A stretch of 64,000 nucleotides of DNA from Qipengyuania sphaerica (lineage in GTDB: Bacteria; Pseudomonadota; Alphaproteobacteria; Sphingomonadales; Sphingomonadaceae). The DNA lies in contig NZ_JAIGNR010000003.1 in NCBI RefSeq assembly GCF_019711595.1, forward strand, positions 186,001-250,000, written 5' to 3'. The notes below the pieces were generated by a model. It had not been told where the DNA came from. It saw only the letters and a program-made list of their open reading frames with translations, and did no database searches. Made by a program: the position numbers and the translations under genes. Every line of letters starts with the position of its first letter. Positions within the stretch are counted from its first letter, which is position 1. Shown one piece after another: positions 8,836 to 16,353 of this stretch.

Positions 8836-10056
8836 TCAACGCAGGCTGTCGAGCGGATTGACCGGCTTCCCGCCGCGCCGCAGTTCGAGCGCGATCTCGG
8901 GCCCGGTCCTCTCGGCGCGGCCGAGGGGGGAGCCTGAACGCAGGACCTGCCCCGTGGTGACGGCAATCTCCGCAAGCCCCGTTACGAGGCTGGTGTAACC
9001 GCCTTCATGCTCGATGATGACGATCCGGCCGTAGCCTTCGTAGGCGCCGGCAAAGGCGACGCGGCCCGCTCCCGGAGCGACGACGAGCGCACCGGGCCTC
9101 GGGGCGATCACGATGCCGGGACGACGCGATCCGGCCTCCATGCTTTCCCCGAAACCCGCAGTAATACTGCCGGCAACGGGCAGGACGTAAGTCCCCAGGG
9201 CCGCAGATGCGTTCCTGCCGCGGCCCGGCGAGGGGACTTTTGCCGAGGCCGGGTCGGCGGGGCGCGCGACGGGTCCGTCCAGTGCGGAAAGGCGAGCGCG
9301 GATCGCCTGGCGCTGCTCGAAACCGCTTACCAGCGTATCGAGATCGCGGGCCTCCTCCGCCAGTACGACGGCGCGCTCGGCTTCGCGGCTTGCCCCGCCG
9401 GCGGCGCGCGCAGCAAGGACACGCTCCTTTTCGGCAAGTGCGAGCGTGTCGCGGCGCTGCGTGTCGAGGCGCGCTTGCGCATCGCGGCGCTCGGCAAGGC
9501 GCTGGCTGCGCTCGCTCTCGAGGCCGCGCGCGCGATCAAGATCGCCGCGCAGTGAGGCCGTGCGCTGGCGGACCACGGGAATGGTGCTGCCGAGCACGGC
9601 GCGGGTATGGACGACATCGCGCAAGGAACCGGGCTGGAGGACGGCGAGGGCCAGCGGTCGGCGCGCCATCGTCTCGAGCGCGGCAGTTAACCGGGCGACA
9701 GGCGCACGCCGCCTGGCCAGATCGCGCGACAATTCGCGCCGCTCGCGCTCGATCAGCGACAATTCGGCTTCGGCGGCGGCGACGCTCGCTTCGGCTTGCT
9801 GGACCCGTGCCGCCAATGCGGCGGCTTCGACCTGCGCCTTGCCTGCCGCCTCCTCCGCGCGTTCGGCCTCCTGTTCCAGCCGTTCGGCGCGCTGGCGGGC
9901 GCTGCGCTGCTGGGCGCGTGCAATCGAGAGCGCCTCGCGCGCCTCAGCCGGAGACTGCGCGCTTGAGCCGGATTGCGCAGTTAGCGGCGCAAACCCCTGC
10001 AAACCAAGGATAATTGCCAGGGTGACGGCAAGCAGTATGGCGGCGGCGCGGTTCAT
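8836..10056 (-). CDS. EnvC-like murein hydrolase activator (degenerate M23)
   Basis: The protein begins with a signal peptide or anchor (MNRAAAILLAVTLAIILGLQG), followed by a long Ala/Glu/Arg-rich coiled coil (about 35-260) and a C-terminal LytM/M23 domain (about 295-405). The zinc ligands of active M23 peptidases are missing: the usual HxGxD stretch reads RRPGIVIAPR and the HLHFE motif reads EIALELR. As in EnvC and NlpD, it should activate amidases rather than cut peptidoglycan itself. It lies between rlmH and ctpA. Confidence 0.88.
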   Translation of the reverse strand: MNRAAAILLAVTLAIILGLQGFAPLTAQSGSSAQSPAEAREALSIARAQQRSARQRAERLEQEAERAEEAAGKAQVEAAALAARVQQAEASVAAAEAELSLIERERRELSRDLARRRAPVARLTAALETMARRPLALAVLQPGSLRDVVHTRAVLGSTIPVVRQRTASLRGDLDRARGLESERSQRLAERRDAQARLDTQRRDTLALAEKERVLAARAAGGASREAERAVVLAEEARDLDTLVSGFEQRQAIRARLSALDGPVARPADPASAKVPSPGRGRNASAALGTYVLPVAGSITAGFGESMEAGSRRPGIVIAPRPGALVVAPGAGRVAFAGAYEGYGRIVIIEHEGGYTSLVTGLAEIAVTTGQVLRSGSPLGRAERTGPEIALELRRGGKPVNPLDSLR

Positions 10057-10076
10057 GACGTCACACCCCTGCCCGA

Positions 10077-10499
10077 TTATCCGCTGCGATGGTAGGGGTG
10101 ACCGGCGATGATCGTCGTGGCGCGGTAAAGCTGCTCGGCCAGCATGGCGCGGACAAGCAGGTGCGGCCATGTCGCCTTGCCGAAAGCGAGCAGCAAATCG
10201 GCCTCGCGCCGCTCCTCCTCCGAATGCCCGTCGGCCGCGCCTAACACGAAACGGCACTCGCGCATCCCGTCATCGCGCCAGCGTTCGAGCGTTTCGGCCA
10301 GCTTTTCGGAGGAAATGTCCTTGCCCCGCTCGTCGAGCAGGACTGTCTTGTACGGCGTTTGCGGATCCGGAATGCGCCCGCCGGTCTCGGGCAGTTCGGT
10401 GAACTTCACCGGCCAAGTCAGCCGTTTCTCATACCGCGCGACGAGATCGGCCTCCGGCGAACGCGCTATCTTTCCGCGAGCGATGACGTGAAGAAGCAA
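10077..10499 (-). CDS. rlmH: 23S rRNA pseudouridine-1915 N3-methyltransferase
   Basis: RlmH is a SPOUT methyltransferase that modifies helix 69 on assembled 70S ribosomes using S-adenosylmethionine. The protein ends in the knotted C-terminal region FVLGAADGHSEE ... LAEQLYRATTIIAGHPYHR, characteristic of the family. Length is 140 residues with a TTG start at 10499, giving LLLHVIARGK as in relatives; GGGG stands just upstream. A second in-frame TTG at 10505 is possible. It follows rsfS, an order widely kept in bacteria. Confidence 0.93.
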   Translation of the reverse strand: MLLHVIARGKIARSPEADLVARYEKRLTWPVKFTELPETGGRIPDPQTPYKTVLLDERGKDISSEKLAETLERWRDDGMRECRFVLGAADGHSEEERREADLLLAFGKATWPHLLVRAMLAEQLYRATTIIAGHPYHRSG

Positions 10500-10563
10500 A
10501 AGCAAACCCCTGAAACTCGTGGGTTCCTGGTCACGGCAGTCAAAGGGCGACTACCCGCCCGCA

Positions 10564-10622
10564 GGCGCTCGACGCGAAGGCGTCGAAACAGCGCCGAGGA
10601 CGCGCCGACGGAGGTCGGCGCG
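10564..10622. repeat. Two adjacent stem-loops between rsfS and rlmH
   Basis: Two strong inverted repeats lie side by side. The first (10564-10595) has an outer stem GGCGCT/AGCGCC and inner stem CGACGC/GCGTCG around a GAAG loop, with an AAAC bulge. The second (10601-10622) is a perfect 9-bp stem CGCGCCGAC/GTCGGCGCG around GGAG. On the transcribed minus strand the loops read CUUC and CUCC. No T-run follows on that strand, so this does not look like an intrinsic terminator. It may be a processing or mRNA-stability element; function is unknown. Confidence 0.6.
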
Positions 10623-10631
10623 AAAAACAGA

Positions 10632-11051
10632 CTACGCCGTGCCGGCCACCGGCGGCGCATCTCCGAACGCCCACATGCGTTCGAGGTTGTAGAAGCTGCG
10701 CACTTCGGGGCGGAACAGGTGGACGACGATGTCGCCCGCGTCGAGCAGCACCCAGTCGGCCGCCGGAAGCCCTTCGAGCTTCACCGGACCATAGCCGTTC
10801 TGCTTCAGCTTTTCGGCGAGTTTCTGCGCGATCGAGGCGACCTGGCGGGTCGAGCGGCCGGAAGCGATCACCATGTGATCGGCAATCGAGCTTTTGCCTT
10901 CCAGATCGATCGTCACGACTTCCTGCGCCTGGTCGTCATCGAGCTGCTTGAGCACGAAATCGAGCAGTTCGTCCTTTGCCGGCTTAGTCATGCGCACGAC
11001 TTTCGCAGTTTCGGTTCCGGCGGCAGCCGGAGAGGTTTGCGCCTGAGTCAT
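10632..11051 (-). CDS. rsfS: Ribosome silencing factor RsfS
   Basis: RsfS binds uL14 and blocks joining of ribosomal subunits when nutrients are scarce. After about 25 poorly conserved residues the protein shows the family core: DDDQAQEVVTIDLEGKSSIADHMVIASG, ADWVLLDAGDIVVHLF and FYNLERMW. Length is 139 residues with an ATG at 11051. It sits between nadD and rlmH in the usual order. Confidence 0.93.
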   Translation of the reverse strand: MTQAQTSPAAAGTETAKVVRMTKPAKDELLDFVLKQLDDDQAQEVVTIDLEGKSSIADHMVIASGRSTRQVASIAQKLAEKLKQNGYGPVKLEGLPAADWVLLDAGDIVVHLFRPEVRSFYNLERMWAFGDAPPVAGTA

Positions 11052-11108
11052 AGGCGTATGCGGTACTCCTGATTGTGGGAACGAGGTGCATGGAAATAGT
11101 AACGCGCA

Positions 11109-11774
11109 TCATGGCGTAACCGTTTCCTCCCCTGATGGGATGAGGCTATGTGTCACCTGGTCTCGCGGGGAAAAGCCGGCGTGGCGCGATGCCCAGTCGG
11201 GGTCGGCGCGGCGGATGGCCGTTGCCGAACGCGGGTCGGGATCGAAACGCAATGTCACCAGTGCCGGTGCGCTCCATTCGCCCCCATTTGCAAAGCTGGC
11301 TAGAGGAACCTGAAAGCGCCTGAGCCAGGCCATCGCGGGGCTTGCGACAGCATCCCCGTCATAGCCGGGCCGCGCGATGACTGCAATCGGCATCCTTCGC
11401 GCTATTCCCCGCCAATCGCGCCAGAGATGGAATTGCGCGAGGTTGTCGGAGCCCATCAGCCAGACGAATTCGCGCTTGGCAAAGCGGCGCTGCAAGGCGG
11501 TTAGCGTATCGACCGTATAGCGCGTGCCCAGCTCACGCTCGATTGCCGTGACGCGGATCGGCGCGCGCTTGGCCTGGGCCATCGCCGAGGTCACGCGCGC
11601 GGCAAGCGGGGCCATACCTTTCTTCGGTTTCAGCGGATTTCCGGGGGAAACCAGCCACCAGACCTCGTCGAGGCCCAGTGCCTCTCGTGCAAACAGGGAG
11701 ATTCGCCGGTGCCCGCCATGCGCCGGATTGAAGCTGCCACCCAAAAGGCCGATGCGAGAGCCACGCATTGCCAT
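11109..11774 (-). CDS. nadD: Nicotinate-nucleotide adenylyltransferase
   Basis: NadD joins nicotinate mononucleotide and ATP to make deamido-NAD in NAD synthesis. The 221-residue protein has the nucleotidyltransferase motif GGSFNPAHGGHRRIS (residues 12-26) and the later GTRYTVDTL and WLMGSDNLAQFHLWRDW segments of the family. An ATG at 11768 is an alternative start. It is the first gene of the leftward cluster that runs to coq7. Confidence 0.93.
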   Translation of the reverse strand: MAMRGSRIGLLGGSFNPAHGGHRRISLFAREALGLDEVWWLVSPGNPLKPKKGMAPLAARVTSAMAQAKRAPIRVTAIERELGTRYTVDTLTALQRRFAKREFVWLMGSDNLAQFHLWRDWRGIARRMPIAVIARPGYDGDAVASPAMAWLRRFQVPLASFANGGEWSAPALVTLRFDPDPRSATAIRRADPDWASRHAGFSPRDQVTHSLIPSGEETVTP

Positions 11775-12044
11775 GGAGTTCAGCGGTTTCCGGCCAGAAG
11801 CATAAACGGCGCCTAACAGCTTCCGGCGCGCCTGTCAGGTCGTGTGAACGTTCTCGAATCGGCGAAACATAGTTAACGTTTCGGTAATTTTTGAACCGGG
11901 CAATTTGTCGAAAATTTTGCTGCGATGAAACGCTTCACCGCATCAACTACTCCACTCGTGGATTCCACGGGAACTCGGATTCGATTTTGTTAAGATTATC
12001 CCATACGACCGGTCCAAGGGATAAAGACCAAGGGACGGGTCGTT
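11775..12044. other. Divergent intergenic region nadD / M23 peptidase
   Basis: This 270-bp gap is noticeably AT-richer than its surroundings (for example TAACGTTTCGGTAATTTTTG and ATTTTGTTAAGATTATCCC) and must contain promoters for both sides. A TTGAAC at 11891 is promoter-like, but I cannot pair it with a convincing -10 element. No RNA gene or open frame with coding character is seen. Confidence 0.4.
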
Positions 12045-13202
12045 TTGGACACACTCAACGCCAAGAGCGGTTGGCTAGACCGCATCAACAGCTGGTTTCC
12101 GGACCGTGAATTTTTCATGCGTTCGGAAGGCCAGGTTCGCTTCATCACCATCAGCTCGCGCGTGCAGAAAGCCGCCGCCGCGACTGCTGCCGGCGTAGCG
12201 GTCGTCTGGGCTGCGTCGCTGGGTGTCGCCGGCTGGGCGCAATACAGCGCCAGCGCCGACCGCGAAAACCTGCTGAGCCGTGAAGCCAAGGTCGCCACCT
12301 CGGAAGAACGCCTCGCCGCCTATGGCGACAATCTCGAAGCCGTCAGCTCCGATCTCGACCGCCGGATGGAATTCATCGAAGGCGTTGCCGAACTCCTGCC
12401 CGCCGACATGAAGGTGGACACGCGCGTGAGCGATTCCTCGGGTGAAGCCGCAGCTACGGTTGAAAAGGTCAGCGCCGCATTCCCGCAGGCCGCCGAACTC
12501 GCCCGCATCGAAGCCCGCCAGCTCGCCGTCGTCGAAGGCCTCACTCGTTATGCAGACTGGCGCGCCAAGCGCGCTGCCGACGCGCTCAAGAAGCTTAGCC
12601 TCAACCCCGACACCGTCATCCGCCGCAGCGAACGCCAGGCGATGGGTGGTCCGCTCGAGGGCCTCGCGACAGGCGCCGACGGCACAATCGATCCGCGCTT
12701 CGAACGTCTCGGTCTGTCGATGGCGCGCATGTCGGCCCTGGAAAACGCCCTCGATGGTGTCCCGCAATTTGCGCCTGCTGCCGGCGGAGTGACTTCGAAG
12801 TTCGGTTTCCGCCGCGACCCGTTCAATCGCCGCGCCGCGATGCATAACGGTATCGATTTCCGCGGAGCAATCGGCAGCCCGATCTACGCCGCCGCCAAGG
12901 GCCGCGTCAGCTTCGTCGGCTGGAAAGGCGGCTATGGCAAGACCGTGGAAATCACCCACGGTAACGGCCTGATGACCCGCTATGCCCACCTCTCGCGCTT
13001 CAATGCCAAGGTCGGCGACCGGGTCGCTGCCGGTGAACGCATTGCAGGGATGGGCAGCACCGGCCGCTCGACGGGTTCGCACCTGCACTTCGAAGTCCGC
13101 ATTAACGGGCGTCCCGTCAACCCCCGCACCTTCCTGGAGACTGCCCCCAATGTTCTCGAAGAAATCCGCCGAGCCCCAGAGCTCGCCCACGCCTCCCACT
13201 AA
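12045..13202 (+). CDS. M23 zinc endopeptidase paired with bactofilin (LmdC-like)
   Basis: This is a membrane-anchored cell-wall endopeptidase. After a cytoplasmic head (about 1-45) there is one membrane helix (VQKAAAATAAGVAVVWAASLGVAGWA, about 41-66), a coiled-coil stalk, and a C-terminal M23 domain (about 255-360). It keeps the zinc ligands HNGIDF and HLHFEVR, so it should be active. The start is TTG at 12045 after AAGGGACGGG; the next ATG (12118) would shorten the cytoplasmic head. The bactofilin gene starts inside its 3' end. In Hyphomonas neptunium a bactofilin and the M23 peptidase LmdC act together, so a shared role in local wall growth is likely. Confidence 0.9.
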   Translation: MDTLNAKSGWLDRINSWFPDREFFMRSEGQVRFITISSRVQKAAAATAAGVAVVWAASLGVAGWAQYSASADRENLLSREAKVATSEERLAAYGDNLEAVSSDLDRRMEFIEGVAELLPADMKVDTRVSDSSGEAAATVEKVSAAFPQAAELARIEARQLAVVEGLTRYADWRAKRAADALKKLSLNPDTVIRRSERQAMGGPLEGLATGADGTIDPRFERLGLSMARMSALENALDGVPQFAPAAGGVTSKFGFRRDPFNRRAAMHNGIDFRGAIGSPIYAAAKGRVSFVGWKGGYGKTVEITHGNGLMTRYAHLSRFNAKVGDRVAAGERIAGMGSTGRSTGSHLHFEVRINGRPVNPRTFLETAPNVLEEIRRAPELAHASH

Positions 13203-13620
13203 TCCAGGACGCAGCGCCCCCATGGCTTCCAAGAATAGCTCCACCTTCTCGGTTCTCGGTTCCGATCTCGCCATCAGGGGCGACATCAAGGCTTCGGCCG
13301 ATCTCCATATCGACGGCAACATCGAAGGCGACATCACCTGCACCAGCCTCGTCCAGGGCGAGACCAGCAAGGTGACCGGCGCAGTCGAGGCGGAAACCGC
13401 CCGCCTTGCCGGCACTGTCGAAGGATCAATCACCGCTCGTGAACTTGTGATCCTCAAGACCGCCAAGATTACCGGCGACGTCTTCTACGACGCACTGACC
13501 ATCGAGCAGGGTGCGCAGGTCGAAGGGCGTTTCGCCCACCGCGACCCGAAGAAGGGCGCGCCTGCAGCCACTCCCAAGGTGGAAGGCCAGGCCAAGCCCG
13601 AGCTCCAGCTCGCCAACTGA
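13150..13620 (+). CDS. Bactofilin
   Basis: Bactofilins are nucleotide-free, self-assembling beta-helix cytoskeletal proteins that place cell-wall enzymes. The 156-residue protein has a Ser/Pro-rich N-terminal tail (about 1-30), the DUF583 beta-helix core (about 33-125) with its regular hydrophobic turns (DLHIDGNIEGDITC, ETARLAGTVEGSITA, KTAKITGDVFYDALTIEQGAQVEG split across turns), and a Pro/Lys-rich tail. The ATG at 13150 follows TGGAGA and lies 53 bp inside the M23 gene in another frame; an ATG at 13222 is a less likely alternative. Confidence 0.92.
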   Translation: MFSKKSAEPQSSPTPPTNPGRSAPMASKNSSTFSVLGSDLAIRGDIKASADLHIDGNIEGDITCTSLVQGETSKVTGAVEAETARLAGTVEGSITARELVILKTAKITGDVFYDALTIEQGAQVEGRFAHRDPKKGAPAATPKVEGQAKPELQLAN

Positions 13621-13642
13621 GTCACTCCGTTAGGAGAGGATT

Positions 13643-13680
13643 GGGCCGCCCCGCGACAGACGGGTGCGGCCCTTTCTTTT
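13643..13680 (+). terminator. Intrinsic terminator after bactofilin
   Basis: Stem GGGCCGC/GCGGCCC (13643-13649 with 13666-13672) is followed by TTTCTTTT. It lies 23 bp past the bactofilin stop, between two convergent genes. Confidence 0.85.
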
Positions 13681-13687
13681 GTCCGGT

Positions 13688-15355
13688 TCAGACGCCGACT
13701 TCGGCGCGCAGGGCCTTGCGGTCCAGCTTGCCGATGATGGTCTTTGGCAGATCGTCACGGATGACGACGCTTTCCACCCGTTCGTGCTTGCCGACGCGGG
13801 CATTGAGCCAGCCGGCCAGCTCCTCGCCGGTCACCTGCTCGTCGTTCAGCGTGACATAGGCCCGCGGACGCTCGCCGAGGTAGGCGTCGGGCACGCCGAT
13901 CACCAGCACCTCTTTAACGCCCTCATGCTCGAGCAGCACGTCCTCGACCTGGCTCGGGAAGACCTTGAACCCGCCCACCGCGATCATGTCCTTGATGCGG
14001 TCGACGATCTCAAGGAAGCCGTCCTCGTCCATCACCGCGACATCGCCAGTGCGCAACCAGCGCTTGCCGTCGCGTTCGACGAAAGTGTCGTTGCTCGTCT
14101 CTGGCCGGTTCCAGTAACCGCGCATGATCTGCGGGCCGTGGATCGCCAGCTCTCCCGGCTCTCCTTCGGCGGCGAGCTTTTCGGGATCCTCCTTGTCGAG
14201 GAAGATGACCTCGGTGCCCATGATAAGCTGGCCGATCGTGCCCTTCTTGCGCACGCCCCTATAGGGATTGGCCGAGACCACGCCCGAGCTTTCGGTGAGG
14301 CCGTAGCCCTCGACCACGCGCACACCGGTGACTTCCTCGAAACGATTGTGCACCGGTGCGGGCATCGGTGCCCCGCCCGAAATGCAGACCTTGAGCGAGG
14401 AGACGTCGGTCCTTGCAAGCTTCGGATGGTCGAGCAGAGCCTGGAACATCGTCGGGACGCCGGGGAAACCAGTCGTCTTGTATTTCTGGATCGTATCCAG
14501 CACCTGCCCTGCATCAAAGCGCGGGACCATCGCGATTGAGGCGCCGGTCACCATGGCATGGTTGAGCAGCGCCGTATTGGCGAAGACATGGAAGAAGGGC
14601 AGCGCGCCCATGAAGACCTCGCTCGCCGCTGTCCCGAAAGGATTGAGGCCCGCAGTCTGCTGCGCGTTCATCGATAACTGCGAATGGCCGAGCATCGCGC
14701 CCTTGGGCCTGCCCGTGGTGCCACCTGTGTACTGGAGGAGCGCGATATCGTTTTGGGCGTCGATAGCGGGGAATTCTACGCCCGCGGGATCGGCGAGGAC
14801 ATCATTCCATGCACGTGTAGTCTGCGAATAGCCGACCTTGGCAATCCTGCCCCGCCCCAGCGTCCTGAGCGCGAGGCCCTTGTACCACGGCAGCATCGCG
14901 CCGAGCGATCCCACTACCAGTGTTTCGAGCTGCGATTGTGCGAGAACCTCGGCAGCGGTCTTATAGAGTTCGGGGACATCGACCGTAACCAGCAGCCGGG
15001 TCCCGCTGTCGGCGACCTGCCAGGCCAGTTCCTCGACCGTATAGAGGGGTGAGAAATTGACCACCACCGCGCCAGCCAGCATCGCGCCGTAATAGGCGGA
15101 GGCGTAAATCGGCACATTGGGCAGGAACAGGCCAACACGGTCGCCGCGCTCTATCCCCATCGCCATCAATCCGGCGGCGAAACGCTGCGCCTCCGTGTGG
15201 ATTTCGCGGTAAGCGTAGGTTCGCCCTAGAAAATGCAGGAAGGGGGCAGCGGGATTCTTCGCCGTGGTCGCCGCCAGCATATCCGGCAGGCTCGCAGGTT
15301 CGAAGTGCGCGTCCCACGGCGTGGGATGGTGATAGGCGTAGCTATTTACATCCAT
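13688..15355 (-). CDS. fadD: Long-chain fatty-acid--CoA ligase (AMP-forming)
   Basis: The enzyme activates fatty acids to acyl-CoA through an acyl-adenylate. The 555-residue protein shows the P-loop YTGGTTGRPKGAM, the EGYGLTESS motif, the TGD of LRTGDVAVMDEDG, and the C-terminal lysine in PKTIIGKLDRKAL. It resembles FadD-type long-chain ligases, but chain-length preference cannot be read from sequence. It stands alone on the minus strand, separated from the TrcR-like gene by a terminator. Confidence 0.9.
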   Translation of the reverse strand: MDVNSYAYHHPTPWDAHFEPASLPDMLAATTAKNPAAPFLHFLGRTYAYREIHTEAQRFAAGLMAMGIERGDRVGLFLPNVPIYASAYYGAMLAGAVVVNFSPLYTVEELAWQVADSGTRLLVTVDVPELYKTAAEVLAQSQLETLVVGSLGAMLPWYKGLALRTLGRGRIAKVGYSQTTRAWNDVLADPAGVEFPAIDAQNDIALLQYTGGTTGRPKGAMLGHSQLSMNAQQTAGLNPFGTAASEVFMGALPFFHVFANTALLNHAMVTGASIAMVPRFDAGQVLDTIQKYKTTGFPGVPTMFQALLDHPKLARTDVSSLKVCISGGAPMPAPVHNRFEEVTGVRVVEGYGLTESSGVVSANPYRGVRKKGTIGQLIMGTEVIFLDKEDPEKLAAEGEPGELAIHGPQIMRGYWNRPETSNDTFVERDGKRWLRTGDVAVMDEDGFLEIVDRIKDMIAVGGFKVFPSQVEDVLLEHEGVKEVLVIGVPDAYLGERPRAYVTLNDEQVTGEELAGWLNARVGKHERVESVVIRDDLPKTIIGKLDRKALRAEVGV

Positions 15356-15394
15356 GTCAGTTGCATGACCTATCTTCTCTTAAACGCAAGTAAA

Positions 15395-15430
15395 AAGGGC
15401 GGGAGAAGCCGTCTGCCTCTCCCGCCCTTT
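15395..15430 (-). terminator. Intrinsic terminator after the TrcR-like gene
   Basis: A 10-bp stem GGGCGGGAGA/TCTCCCGCCC (15398-15427) is followed on the minus strand by TTTTTA, 20 bp after the stop of the DUF1013 gene. TTT also follows on the plus strand, so it could work both ways. Confidence 0.85.
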
Positions 15431-15449
15431 CATGCAATTTCCAACAAGA

Positions 15450-16175
15450 TCAGGCTTCTTCGGCGTCCTCGCCGGCAGCTTCTGCCTCGCGCTTGGCGGT
15501 GAGCCATGCTTCGGCTTCGGCCTCCTGCGCGGCTTCGGCGGCGGCCTTTTCATTGGCATCGCGTTCGGCGCGCAGTTCCTCGATCAGCTTCTCGCGATCG
15601 CTTGCGCCGCTGGGTGCCGGTGCCAGTTCTTCACCCTCTTCGGGAGCGGGCTTGTTCTTGGCGGCCTTGGCGACCACGGCATCGAGCTCGCGCTGCGAGC
15701 ACAGGCCCAGCGTCACCGGATCCTTGGGCTGGATGTTCTGGATGTTCCAGTGGCTGCGCTCGCGGATCGCGCCGATGGTGTTGCGCGTGGTGCCGATCAG
15801 CTTGCCGATCTGCGCGTCGGAGATTTCCGGGTGGTTGCGCAGCAGCCATGCGATGCCGTCGGGCTTGTCCTGGCGCTTGGAGACCGGCGTGTAGCGCGGG
15901 CCCTTGGTGCGGCTGACCGCGACCGGCGCGCGCTGCATCTTGAGGCTGTATTCGCCATCCTTTTCGCCGCGCGCGATTTCTTCCTGCGTCAGCTCGCCCG
16001 AATGGAGCGGATCGCGCCCGGTATACTTGCTGCCCGCAAGATCGTCGGCCATCGCCTGCACTTCGAGGATGTGCAGGCCGCAAAACTCTGCGATCTGTTC
16101 GAAGGAAAGGCCGGTGTTGTCGACCAGCCAGGTGGCGGTCGCATGCGGCATCAGCGGAGTGGGTTGGTCGGCCAT
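15450..16175 (-). CDS. trcR: DUF1013 cell-cycle regulator (TrcR-like)
   Basis: DUF1013 proteins are restricted to alphaproteobacteria; one, TrcR, has been described as an essential cell-cycle transcriptional regulator. The 241-residue protein has a conserved N-terminal region (ATWLVDNTGLSFEQIAEFCG, a predicted helix-turn-helix), a second helix-turn-helix-like segment (ISDAQIGKLIGTTRNTIGAI, about 115-135), and a long Ala/Glu-rich charged helix at the C-terminus (from about 185). The start ATG at 16175 follows GAGAGAAGG. A terminator-like hairpin and a 15-codon frame lie in its leader. The gene name is by family resemblance. Confidence 0.85.
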   Translation of the reverse strand: MADQPTPLMPHATATWLVDNTGLSFEQIAEFCGLHILEVQAMADDLAGSKYTGRDPLHSGELTQEEIARGEKDGEYSLKMQRAPVAVSRTKGPRYTPVSKRQDKPDGIAWLLRNHPEISDAQIGKLIGTTRNTIGAIRERSHWNIQNIQPKDPVTLGLCSQRELDAVVAKAAKNKPAPEEGEELAPAPSGASDREKLIEELRAERDANEKAAAEAAQEAEAEAWLTAKREAEAAGEDAEEA

Positions 16176-16197
16176 GAAAAATGCCTTCTCTCGTATC

Positions 16198-16245
16198 TCA
16201 AAATAGAAGGGCCGCCCCTTTCGGAGCGGCCATTGCCCTCTCCAT
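16198..16245 (-). other. Possible 15-codon leader frame upstream of the TrcR-like gene
   Basis: An ATG at 16245 opens a short frame (MERAMAAPKGAALLF, stop 16198-16200) that ends 22 bp before the regulator's ATG. It contains the terminator-like hairpin 16210-16231. It may be chance, or an attenuation peptide. A promoter-like TTGCCG, 17 bp, TACATG (16271 to 16243, minus) overlaps its ATG; if that promoter is used, only the inner ATG at 16233 would be transcribed. Confidence 0.25.
16210..16231 (-). promoter_or_regulatory. Terminator-like hairpin in the TrcR-like leader
   Basis: On the minus strand GGCCGCTCC, GAAA, GGGGCGGCC forms a 9-bp stem with one mismatch, followed by CTTCTATTTT. It is almost identical to the terminator after carD (38942-38974) but stands only 35 bp in front of a start codon, so it may attenuate transcription or end a small upstream RNA. 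Confidence 0.5.
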
Positions 16246-16353
16246 GTAGGCGGGAAGAGCGGATTCGGCAAGCAAATGCGCTGCAAGGCCTGCCGCAAGA
16301 CTCGCTTAACGCCCTGTTGGTAATTGCGTGTCCGAGACAAATGGGGGTTTGTG

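Noticed and set aside
10564..10622. Reading the double hairpin as an intrinsic terminator of rsfS
   Set aside because: No T-run follows either stem on the transcribed minus strand; the A-run on the plus strand lies before the stems in the direction of transcription.
12075..13466. A 463-codon minus-strand frame opposite the M23 peptidase and bactofilin genes
   Set aside because: Same mirror effect; no recognisable domain, and the plus-strand genes are well supported.
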